Shown: positions 9,560 to 16,469 of the stretch, piece after piece
Numbering within the stretch: position 1 is the first letter of the stretch
How the letters are laid out: each line of letters starts with the position of its first letter
The notes under the pieces: generated by a model
What the model was told of the DNA's origin: nothing
What the model saw: only the letters and a program-made list of their open reading frames with translations
Databases searched by the model: none
Source of the DNA: CAWCDJ01 sp963836015
Lineage (GTDB): Bacteria > Acidobacteriota > Terriglobia > Bryobacterales > Bryobacteraceae
DNA: 64,000 bases
NCBI GenBank assembly: GCA_963836015.1
Contig: CAWIIF010000006.1
Location: forward strand, 124,001-188,000
Reading direction: 5' to 3'
Program-made: the position numbers and the translations under genes

Positions 9560-10015
9560 ATGCAGGCTCCCTATCAGTCTCCACCAAATAAGGATAGACG
9601 TACCGTATTATCTGTTTTACTTGGCGGCGGAGTCGTCGCCTCGCTGGCCTCCTTCTTCTATCCCGTCGCCCGCTTCCTGGTCCCGCCGCAAACCACTGAG
9701 GCCGCGATCAACGAGGTCACGGCCGGCAAAGTGGAAGACCTCAAGCCCAACTCCGGCAAGATCGTCAAATTCGGAAATAAGCCTGCCCTGCTGGTGCGGG
9801 TGAACGACACCGAATGGAAGGCCTTCTCGGCGGTCTGCACCCACCTGAATTGCACCGTGCAGTACCAGGAGTCGCGGCGCGAAATCTGGTGCGCCTGCCA
9901 CAACGGAACCTATGACCTGAACGGCCGAGTCTCCTCCGGGCCGCCGCCCAAGCCGCTCGAGGAGCTGGCCGTGAATATCCGCGGCGACGAGGTCATTATT
10001 TCCCGGCGGGCCTGA
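9560..10015 (+). CDS. Rieske [2Fe-2S] iron-sulfur protein of a cytochrome bc-type complex
   Basis: A 151-residue membrane-anchored Rieske subunit. A twin-arginine-like RR at 13-14 precedes one hydrophobic segment (about 16-42), typical of Tat-exported Rieske anchors. Cluster box I is CTHLNC (Cys93, His95, disulfide Cys98) and box II is CACHNG (Cys111, disulfide Cys113, His114), followed by the SGPPPKPL loop. It moves electrons from quinol to a c-type cytochrome. It is the first gene of a Rieske, cytochrome b, multihaem operon and starts 18 bp before cytochrome b. There is no clear Shine-Dalgarno sequence before the ATG at 9560, consistent with a very short leader. Confidence 0.93.
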   Translation: MQAPYQSPPNKDRRTVLSVLLGGGVVASLASFFYPVARFLVPPQTTEAAINEVTAGKVEDLKPNSGKIVKFGNKPALLVRVNDTEWKAFSAVCTHLNCTVQYQESRREIWCACHNGTYDLNGRVSSGPPPKPLEELAVNIRGDEVIISRRA

Positions 10016-10033
10016 TCACCAAGGAGAGACGAC

Positions 10034-11110
10034 TTGACTGCGAGCGACTGGAAGCCCAAGGTTTTCGACTGGTTCGACGAACGGCTCGGACTACGCATGG
10101 CGCGCGACGTTCTGGATCACAAGGTGGTACCGCTGCACAATCGAACGCTCTGGTACTACTTCGGCGGAATGACGCTGTTCCTGCTGGGCGTGCAGCTCTT
10201 CACCGGGGTCCTGCTGCTGCTCTATTACCGGCCCACCGTGGCCGAGGCCTTCGACAGCGTGCGCTTCATCATGACGCAGGTCCAGTTCGGCTGGCTGATC
10301 CGGTCGATCCATAGCTGGTCCGCCAACCTGCTGATCTTCGTCGCCTTCATCCACATGTTCAGCGTCACCTTTACGCACGCCTACCGCCGGCCGCGGGAGT
10401 TGACGTGGCTGAGCGGCATCGCCCTGCTCGGCCTGATGCTGGGCTTCGGCTTCAGCGGCTACCTGTTGCCGTGGAACCAGATCTCCTATTTCGCCACGAA
10501 GGTAGGGACCGACGTGGCGGCCAGCGTCCCGGTGGTGGGTCCGTTCATCGGGCGGTTCCTGCGCGGCGGCGAGGATGTGGGCGCCGCCACGCTGACCCGC
10601 TTCTTTGCGTTTCACGTGATGGTTCTGCCGTTGATCACAGCGTCACTGGTGGGCCTGCACCTGCTGCTGGTCCAGAAGAGCGGCATGAGCACTCCCGAGG
10701 GCTTCAAGGGGTCGCACGATTCGCACATGAAGTTCTTCCCCAATTTTTTGTTGCGCGAGCTGATGGTGTGGTACGGGCTGCTGGCGGTGCTGGGGACGCT
10801 GGCCGCGATCTTCCCGTGGGAACTGGGGCAGAAAGCAGACCCCTTCTCCTCGGCTCCCGCGGGGATCCGGCCGGAGTGGTATTTCCTGGCGCAGTTCTAC
10901 ACGCTGAAACTGCTTCCCAGCCACGTATGGCTCTTCGAAGGCGAGATGCTGGGGCTGTTCGGCTTCGGCCTGCTGGCAGCGGCCTGGGTGGCGCTGCCGT
11001 TCTGGAGCACCCGGCGGACGGGCGAGCATCGCACCCGCCTGGTGACCGGCGCCGGAGTCTTCCTGGTCTGCTATCTCGCGGTCTTCACGGTTCTGGGATA
11101 CGTCAAATGA
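10034..11110 (+). CDS. Cytochrome b of a quinol-oxidising bc-type complex (b6-like with fused subunit IV part)
   Basis: A 358-residue inner-membrane protein with about seven hydrophobic helices, starting at TTG after a GGAGAG ribosome binding site. Haem ligands are His93/His107 in helix B and His194/His209 in helix D. The 14- and 15-residue spacings are those of cytochrome b6 rather than mitochondrial-type b. PEWY (280-283), the quinol-oxidation motif of subunit IV/cytochrome b, follows in the same chain, so the two b6f parts are fused. The Cys that binds the extra haem in b6 (YCLGG) is replaced here by YYFGG. Its stop overlaps the next ATG (ATGA). It should pass electrons from menaquinol to the Rieske centre and b haems. 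Confidence 0.9.
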   Translation: MTASDWKPKVFDWFDERLGLRMARDVLDHKVVPLHNRTLWYYFGGMTLFLLGVQLFTGVLLLLYYRPTVAEAFDSVRFIMTQVQFGWLIRSIHSWSANLLIFVAFIHMFSVTFTHAYRRPRELTWLSGIALLGLMLGFGFSGYLLPWNQISYFATKVGTDVAASVPVVGPFIGRFLRGGEDVGAATLTRFFAFHVMVLPLITASLVGLHLLLVQKSGMSTPEGFKGSHDSHMKFFPNFLLRELMVWYGLLAVLGTLAAIFPWELGQKADPFSSAPAGIRPEWYFLAQFYTLKLLPSHVWLFEGEMLGLFGFGLLAAAWVALPFWSTRRTGEHRTRLVTGAGVFLVCYLAVFTVLGYVK

Positions 11111-12357
11111 GAATACTCGCCGCACTTCTGATTGCCGGCTGGAGCCTGTGCCATGCCGCCGGCGCCGACTCGTGCATCACCTGCCACGCCGCGATGGACG
11201 ATGGCCCGAAAGCCCCCGCCACCCTGATCAAGAACGACGTCCACGTCGCCCACGGCCTGAGCTGCGCCGATTGTCACGGCGGCGACCGCACCACCGACGA
11301 CCCGGAAGCGTCCATGAGCCGGGCCAAAGGCTTCAAGGGCAAGCCCGCCCGCCGCGACATTCCGAAATTCTGCGGCGGTTGCCACAGCAACCCGGACTAC
11401 ATGCGCCACTACGCGCCGCGCGAGCGCGTGGATCAGTTCGAGCTCTACCAGACCAGCGTCCACGGCAAGCGCCTGGCCGCGGGAGACGAAAACGTCGCCA
11501 CCTGCATCGACTGCCACAGCGTTCACGACATTAGGGCGGTGAAGGACACGATGTCGCCGGTCTATCCTCTGCACGTGCCGGAAACCTGCTCCCGCTGCCA
11601 TTCGGACAGTCACAAGATGGCGGCTTACAAAATCCCCACCGATCAGTTCGTAGAGTACCGCGACAGCGTCCACGGCCAGGCGCTGTTGAAGCGCGGCGAC
11701 GTTTCGGCGCCGACCTGCGCTTCCTGTCACGGCAATCACGGGGCCAAGCCCCCGCAGGTGGAGTCTGTAGCCGCGGTGTGCGGAACCTGCCACGTCTTGT
11801 TCGCCCAACTGTACGAGAAGAGCGTTCACGAGCCGGTCTTCTCCGGCGGCAGCGGAGGAGGAGGCTGCATGGTGTGCCATTCCAACCACGGCATTCAGCA
11901 GCCCTCTACCGCGATGCTGGCGGGCCCGAAAGCCGTCTGCTCCGGATGCCACGAGGCCGGGTCACCTCCCGCGCAAACCGCCAGCCAGATGGCGGCCTGG
12001 ATCGACGGGCTCGACTGGGCTCTGAAAAAGTCCGACGCCGTGCTCACCCGCGCCGAAGAGTCGGGCATGGAGATTTCCGAAGCGCAGGTGCGGCTGCTGG
12101 ACGGCCGGGAGAGCCTGGTCAAAGCGCGGCTGGCCCTGCACGCCATGAAGCCGGACGATCTTCGCAAACCCATCGACGCCGGGATGGCGATCGCGCAAGA
12201 AACGCAGAAGGCCGGCGAGGCGGCGCTCCGCGAAAGAAACTACCGCCGGATCGGCCTGGCCGTGTCCGTGCTGCTGATCGCCATCGCTATCCTGGCGATA
12301 CGCGCGCTGATCCGCCGCCTGGAAGCGAACGGCGCGCCGGGCGTTTCTGTCGGATAG
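11107..12357 (+). CDS. Nonaheme c-type cytochrome with C-terminal membrane anchor
   Basis: A 416-residue protein starting at the ATG that overlaps the cytochrome b stop. The reading frame extends upstream inside cytochrome b, but the signal peptide MRILAALLIAGWSLCHA marks the true start. Nine CXXCH motifs are present: CITCH, CADCH, CGGCH, CIDCH, CSRCH, CASCH, CGTCH, CMVCH and CSGCH. Interspersed His residues could serve as distal ligands. A C-terminal hydrophobic helix (about 380-402) followed by basic residues anchors it with the haem domain outside. It probably replaces cytochrome c1 as acceptor from the Rieske protein, as in Geobacter Cbc-type clusters (inference). The stop codon TAG lies inside repeat copy B. 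Confidence 0.9.
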   Translation: MRILAALLIAGWSLCHAAGADSCITCHAAMDDGPKAPATLIKNDVHVAHGLSCADCHGGDRTTDDPEASMSRAKGFKGKPARRDIPKFCGGCHSNPDYMRHYAPRERVDQFELYQTSVHGKRLAAGDENVATCIDCHSVHDIRAVKDTMSPVYPLHVPETCSRCHSDSHKMAAYKIPTDQFVEYRDSVHGQALLKRGDVSAPTCASCHGNHGAKPPQVESVAAVCGTCHVLFAQLYEKSVHEPVFSGGSGGGGCMVCHSNHGIQQPSTAMLAGPKAVCSGCHEAGSPPAQTASQMAAWIDGLDWALKKSDAVLTRAEESGMEISEAQVRLLDGRESLVKARLALHAMKPDDLRKPIDAGMAIAQETQKAGEAALRERNYRRIGLAVSVLLIAIAILAIRALIRRLEANGAPGVSVG

Positions 12358-12390
12358 GCCGGGCGGCCTGTCCACGCGCCGGAGGCGCGC
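12352..12390. repeat. REP-like palindrome, copy B
   Basis: GGATAGGCC, then GGGCGGCC, a GTCCA link and the hairpin CGCGCC-GGA-GGCGCG (12375-12389). It aligns with the left half of copy A. Its TAG is the stop codon of the nonaheme cytochrome, and it ends just before the histidine kinase gene. Confidence 0.7.
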
Positions 12391-12391
12391 A

Positions 12392-13384
12392 ATGGGTGGT
12401 AACATGACCCCCGTGCCGGAAAAACGATGGTTCTGGGCGACCTTGACGCTCTCCAGCATCACCATCGTCTCGATTGTGTTCGCGGCCTGGGAGCTGGTCG
12501 AAAACCGCCTTTTCCGCGACGCCGACTATCTGACTCTGCACTATCTCTACATCACGCGCGGCGTGGCTTCGTCCCTGCTGCTGGCCTTCTGGGCCGCCTG
12601 GTACGTGCTTCGCCAGAAGCGAAAGAGCGATGAGGAATTGCGGCGCCAGCGCGAGCGCATGATCGAGATCGAGAAACTCACCAGCATGGGAAAAATGGCT
12701 GCCGGCACGGCGCACCACCTGAACTCCCCGCTGGCGGCGTTGCTGATCCGCATCCAGATGATGCGCAGCCGGACCGCCGGCACGCCCCTCGACGAGGACG
12801 CCGCCCGGATCGAGGAAGGTCTTCAGTTCTGTCGCCACTTCGTGCAGCGCCTGCTGGATTTTACGCGGGCTACGCCCGTCCAGAAGGGCGACCAGGATCT
12901 CGGCGCGATCGTCGATTCGGTCTGCGGATTTTTTCAACCGGCAATTCTCTCAAGGCGTGCCGTTCTGGCAGTGGACACGTCGGGAGGCCGCGGCCAGCTC
13001 GTGCGCGCCGACCGGAATCTGCTGGAGACGCTGCTCCTTATCCTGCTGAGCAACGCGCTCGACGCCGTTCCGGAGGGCGGGCAGATTCGCGTAACCTGCC
13101 ACCACGCCGCTCCGGACACGGTCGGATTCGCGGTAGAGGATAATGGCTGCGGCATCGCCCCGGCCGACCTCGAGCGCGTGTTCGAACCCTTTTACACCAC
13201 CAAGGAGCCGGGCAAGGGTACGGGCCTGGGCCTGGCCATCGCCAGGAACGTCGTGCTGGAGCACGGCGGAGCCATTCGGATCGAAAGCGAACCGGGAGTT
13301 CGCACCACGGCCTGTGTCGATTTGCCGCTCGCGGCGGCAGGGGAGGTAGCGCAAAGCGCAGCCGCTTATGAAACCCGCGGGTGA
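12392..13384 (+). CDS. Membrane sensor histidine kinase
   Basis: A 330-residue two-component sensor with two N-terminal membrane helices (about 14-35 and 55-73) around a very short external loop, then a coiled linker, a HisKA-type dimerisation domain and an ATPase domain. The phospho-acceptor region reads AAGTAHHLNSPLAA (His108), so the acidic residue usual after the His is a second His. ATP-binding motifs are NALDAVP (N box), DNGCGIAP (G1), FEPFYTT (F) and GTGLGLAIA (G2). The ATG at 12404, four bases after GGGTGGT, may be the real start, removing four residues. It overlaps the response regulator by 17 bp, so they form one system, placed between cytochrome genes. The signal is unknown; the membrane location could suit quinone-pool or redox sensing. 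Confidence 0.9.
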   Translation: MGGNMTPVPEKRWFWATLTLSSITIVSIVFAAWELVENRLFRDADYLTLHYLYITRGVASSLLLAFWAAWYVLRQKRKSDEELRRQRERMIEIEKLTSMGKMAAGTAHHLNSPLAALLIRIQMMRSRTAGTPLDEDAARIEEGLQFCRHFVQRLLDFTRATPVQKGDQDLGAIVDSVCGFFQPAILSRRAVLAVDTSGGRGQLVRADRNLLETLLLILLSNALDAVPEGGQIRVTCHHAAPDTVGFAVEDNGCGIAPADLERVFEPFYTTKEPGKGTGLGLAIARNVVLEHGGAIRIESEPGVRTTACVDLPLAAAGEVAQSAAAYETRG

Positions 13385-14741
13385 ACCGCGCGGCGCCAGG
13401 ATCCTGGTAGTCGACGACGACGCGAGCCTCGCCTCGACGCTCAAAGATTTTCTCACCGGAGAAGGATATGCGGTGGATGTGGCGCTCTCCGGCGCCGAAG
13501 CACTCGCCATCCAGGAGGCGCAGCGCGGCATCTCGCTGGCGCTGGTCGACCTGATCATGCCGGTGATGGACGGCCTGGCCCTGACCGACTCCCTCCGCCG
13601 CCACAACCCCGACATCACCATCGTGATCATGACCGGCTACGGCACCATCGAAACCGCCGTCGAGGCCATCAAGCGCGGCGCCGAGGATTACGTAACCAAG
13701 CCCTTCGACTACGAAGCCGTGCGCAAAAAAATCGCCCGGTTGATGGAAGTGATCGAACTGCGGGAGCGCGTTGCACAGCTCGAGCGCCACCTGGAGCGGC
13801 ACCCCTGCTTCGAGAACATCGTGAGCGTCGCGCCGGCTATGGAGAAGGTGCTGGAGCGCGCACGCATGGCCGCCGCCACGGACGTTCCCGTGCTGATCCT
13901 GGGCGAAACCGGCACCGGCAAGGAGATGCTGGCGCGCGCCATTCACGGCGCCAGCCCGCGCGCCCGCATGCCGTTCGTGGCGGTGAACAGCGGCGCACTG
14001 CCGCACGACCTGGCGGAAAGCGAGCTGTTCGGCGTCCGCCGCGGCGCCTTCACCGGCGCTTATGCCGACGCGCCCGGCCTCTTTACCGCGGCCTCGGGCG
14101 GCACCGTCTTCCTGGACGAGATCGGCGAAATGCCCAAGGATATCCAGGTCAAGCTGCTGCGCGTCTTGCAGGACAAGGAACTGCGGCCGGTCGGAAGCAC
14201 ACGCTCGGAGCGCGTGGACGTCCGGGTGGTCGCCGCCACCAACCGGCCGCTGACCGAGCTGAGGTCGTCGCTGCTGCGCGAAGACCTCTACTTCCGCATC
14301 GCCACCATCGTGCTCGAAATGCCTTCGCTGCACTCGCGCCCGGAAGACGTCCTGGTGCTGGCCCAGCATTTCGCAGCGCGCCTCTCGCGCCGTTACAACC
14401 GGGAGATTGTGCTGGGGCGCCCGGCGCTCGAGCTCCTGCTCCACTACAGCTTCCCCGGCAATGTCCGGGAGCTGGAAAACCTGATCGAAAGCGTGGCGGC
14501 CGTCTCCGCCGACAACCCGCAGACCATCACCGAGCGCGACCTACGCCCCCTGCTCGGCGCGGGCGCACCCCCCGTCGCGAACCTGGCGCCCATGGGGGAG
14601 TCCCTCTCCATGGAGCAGATGGAGAAGCTGACGATTCAGCAGGCGCTGCGGGTCTCCGAAGGCAATCGCACCAAGGCTGCCTCGATCCTCGGAATCTCGC
14701 GCGACACCCTCTACCGCAAGTTGCGGCAGTATCAGGTCTGA
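13368..14741 (+). CDS. NtrC-family sigma-54-dependent response regulator
   Basis: A 457-residue transcriptional activator. The receiver domain (about 10-125) keeps the acidic pocket (VVDDD), phospho-acceptor Asp61 (LVDLIMP), Thr89 and Lys111. The AAA+ domain has Walker A GETGTGKE (179-186), the sigma-54 contact loop GAFTGA (226-231) and Walker B FLDEIGE (248-254). A Fis-type helix-turn-helix (GNRTKAASILGISRDTLYRKL) closes the protein. The intact GAFTGA means it should activate sigma-54 promoters, and such sites are visible before the Rieske and four-haem cytochrome genes. It overlaps the kinase gene by 17 bp. Confidence 0.95.
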   Translation: MKPAGEPRGARILVVDDDASLASTLKDFLTGEGYAVDVALSGAEALAIQEAQRGISLALVDLIMPVMDGLALTDSLRRHNPDITIVIMTGYGTIETAVEAIKRGAEDYVTKPFDYEAVRKKIARLMEVIELRERVAQLERHLERHPCFENIVSVAPAMEKVLERARMAAATDVPVLILGETGTGKEMLARAIHGASPRARMPFVAVNSGALPHDLAESELFGVRRGAFTGAYADAPGLFTAASGGTVFLDEIGEMPKDIQVKLLRVLQDKELRPVGSTRSERVDVRVVAATNRPLTELRSSLLREDLYFRIATIVLEMPSLHSRPEDVLVLAQHFAARLSRRYNREIVLGRPALELLLHYSFPGNVRELENLIESVAAVSADNPQTITERDLRPLLGAGAPPVANLAPMGESLSMEQMEKLTIQQALRVSEGNRTKAASILGISRDTLYRKLRQYQV

Positions 14742-14753
14742 TTCGTATGATTG

Positions 14754-14766
14754 TCGGACAGTGTCC
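14754..14766. promoter_or_regulatory. Candidate activator site upstream of the four-haem cytochrome
   Basis: TCGGACAGTGTCC contains the perfect palindrome GGACA-G-TGTCC and the 8-mer TCGGACAG that also occurs at 9447-9454 before the Rieske gene. It lies about 65 bp upstream of a sigma-54-like element, a plausible distance for an NtrC-type activator. Binding is inferred. Confidence 0.3.
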
Positions 14767-14818
14767 CGTTTTGCTACGTGCCGGAGCCATCCAGGCGATT
14801 GAAAACAAGCGCGCGCAA

Positions 14819-14836
14819 TTGGCCTGCAGCGTGCAT
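14819..14836 (+). promoter_or_regulatory. Candidate sigma-54 (-24/-12) promoter before the four-haem cytochrome
   Basis: TTGGCCTGCAGCGTGCAT has GG (14821-14822), ten bases, then GC (14833-14834), matching about 10 of 13 informative consensus positions. The GC is 14 bp from the ATG, exactly as before the Rieske gene. The leader would be only 1-3 bases. Confidence 0.4.
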
Positions 14837-14847
14837 TACCAGGCCGC

Positions 14848-16068
14848 ATGGCCGCACTCAGCAAACGCAAACAGATTCTCCTTTGGATCGTTGCAGCGTC
14901 CGTCGCTACCGCCGGGCTGATTGCCATCGTGGCCTGGGAGTACGGACCGCGGGCCCCCCGGCGTGCCATCTATGTGATCGGCAATCCTGAAAAGGGCGCT
15001 GCCCTGTTCTACGGGGAGAAACACTGTTCCACCTGCCACTCCGTCAACGGGACGGGAGGCCGCCTGGCGCCCGACCTGGCGGGAATCCACCCCGGCAAGC
15101 CGGCCATGGGCTGGCTCACCACGGTCCTCTGGAACCACGCCCCCGGGATGTGGCGCCAGATGCGCCGCTCCTACTCGCCGAGCCTCAGCCAGGAAGACAT
15201 GGCGCACATCCTGGCCTTCCTCTACCAGGCGGGGTCCTCCGATCCGGCCGGCGATCCGAAGGCCGGCGCGCGCGTGTTTACCGAAAAGGGATGCGTCCGC
15301 TGCCACTCCGCCGGATCGGGCGGCGGGACCAGCGCGCCCGACCTCTCGCGCGTGGCCGCCTCCGGCGATCCGGTCGTCTGGATGCACGCCATGTGGAACC
15401 ATGCCCAGGCGATGGTGGGGCCCATCACCAGGGAGTTGGGCACGTGGCCGCAGTTTAACGGCCAGGAGATGAGTGACCTCATCGCTTACGTGACCGCCGG
15501 CGCACCGGCGCACAAGCCGACGGCGTCGCGCGGCACCGCCGAACACGGCTGGAAGGTCTTTCAGGCCAAGTGCATCCAATGTCACGCCGTCCGCGGCAAG
15601 GGCGGAAAGACCGGGCCGGAACTGGGGCCTGACACGGACCTCCCGTTCAACTCCACGCAGTTCGCCGCCGTGCTCTGGAACCACGCGCCCGCCATGGTCG
15701 AACACGCCGGCAGCGCCGGGATCTCGACCCCCACGCTCGAAGGCGAAGAGATCACCGACGTATTGAAGTTCCTCACCAGCCTGCGCTATTTCGAGCCGGC
15801 CGGGTCGCCGTTCCTGGGTGAGCGCGTCTTTGTGGAACGCGGATGCGCCCGCTGCCACGGACCTCGCGCGGAGGGAACCAAAATCGCGCCGCGCCTGCGA
15901 TCGGGCCCCGACGCCTTCACCACCGTATCGCTGGCTACCGCGCTCTGGAGCCACGGGCCGAAAATGAGCCTCCGGGCCGACGAGTTGAATATCCCATGGC
16001 CCAAACTCGAGCCCACCGACATCGGCGACCTGATCAGCTTCCTGAACGACCCAGTGCGCGCCCGGTAA
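14848..16068 (+). CDS. Membrane-anchored cytochrome c with four monohaem domains
   Basis: A 406-residue protein with an uncleaved N-terminal anchor (about 10-31) followed by four cytochrome c domains in tandem, with haem motifs CSTCH, CVRCH, CIQCH and CARCH. Each domain has the same W(N/S)H(A/G)P-type segment about 50-70 residues after its haem motif, so they are internal duplicates. It would act as a multi-site electron wire outside the inner membrane, linking the Rieske/cytochrome b complex to downstream acceptors (inference). It follows the sigma-54 activator by 106 bp and carries its own candidate sigma-54 promoter. There is no Shine-Dalgarno sequence before the ATG. Confidence 0.88.
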   Translation: MAALSKRKQILLWIVAASVATAGLIAIVAWEYGPRAPRRAIYVIGNPEKGAALFYGEKHCSTCHSVNGTGGRLAPDLAGIHPGKPAMGWLTTVLWNHAPGMWRQMRRSYSPSLSQEDMAHILAFLYQAGSSDPAGDPKAGARVFTEKGCVRCHSAGSGGGTSAPDLSRVAASGDPVVWMHAMWNHAQAMVGPITRELGTWPQFNGQEMSDLIAYVTAGAPAHKPTASRGTAEHGWKVFQAKCIQCHAVRGKGGKTGPELGPDTDLPFNSTQFAAVLWNHAPAMVEHAGSAGISTPTLEGEEITDVLKFLTSLRYFEPAGSPFLGERVFVERGCARCHGPRAEGTKIAPRLRSGPDAFTTVSLATALWSHGPKMSLRADELNIPWPKLEPTDIGDLISFLNDPVRAR

Positions 16069-16077
16069 CCGCTCCTC

Positions 16078-16113
16078 TTGACATCCAAAAGAAGTCGTCT
16101 CATACTTCTTTTG
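16078..16113 (+). promoter_or_regulatory. padR promoter with overlapping operator palindrome
   Basis: A perfect -35 TTGACA (16078-16083), 17-bp spacer and -10 CATACT (16101-16106). The 10-bp inverted repeat CAAAAGAAGT (16086-16095) / ACTTCTTTTG (16104-16113), spaced by 8 bp, covers the spacer and the -10. This is the geometry of a PadR autorepression operator. Transcription should start within a few bases of the ATG at 16115, giving a leaderless or nearly leaderless mRNA. Confidence 0.75.
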
Positions 16114-16114
16114 A

Positions 16115-16465
16115 ATGCCAAAAGGAGACGACAAGTCCGACATCCTCCAGGGGACTCTCGACCTGATGGTCCTGCGGACGCTCGAAACCATGGGCCCGCA
16201 GCACGGGTTCGGCCTGGCGCAGCGCATCCAGCAGATCTCCGGAGGCGCCCTCTCGCTCAACCAGGGGACGCTCTACCCCGCGCTGCTGCGCCTCGAGCAG
16301 AAGGGCTGGATCCAGTCGCACTGGGGCGCCTCCGAGGCCAACCGCCGCGCCAAATTCTACGAGATCACGCGCGCCGGGCGCCGCCAGGTTTCGCGCGAGA
16401 CCGAAGACTGGGCGCGCACCGTCGCCATCATGCAGCGCTTCGTCGACCTGGCCGGGCAGGAGTAG
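16115..16465 (+). CDS. PadR-family transcriptional regulator
   Basis: A 116-residue PadR repressor of the short (PadR-s1) type. The N-terminal winged helix is recognised by KSDILQGTLDLMVLRTLE, HGFGLAQRIQQ, the wing region LSLNQGTLYPALLRLEQKGWI and the W-G-x-SEANRRAKFYEIT strand. The C-terminal helix for dimerisation ends WARTVAIMQRF. The start at 16115 fits the family N terminus; no Shine-Dalgarno precedes it. It sits 4 bp before a large ADOP permease, a pairing common in Acidobacteriota, and probably represses itself and the permease through the palindrome at 16086-16113. Confidence 0.93.
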   Translation: MPKGDDKSDILQGTLDLMVLRTLETMGPQHGFGLAQRIQQISGGALSLNQGTLYPALLRLEQKGWIQSHWGASEANRRAKFYEITRAGRRQVSRETEDWARTVAIMQRFVDLAGQE

Positions 16466-16469
16466 GGCC

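Noticed and set aside
10405..11106. N-terminal extension of the nonaheme cytochrome inside cytochrome b
   Set aside because: The extension is cytochrome b read in another frame. A signal peptide begins at 11107, exactly at the ATGA overlap.
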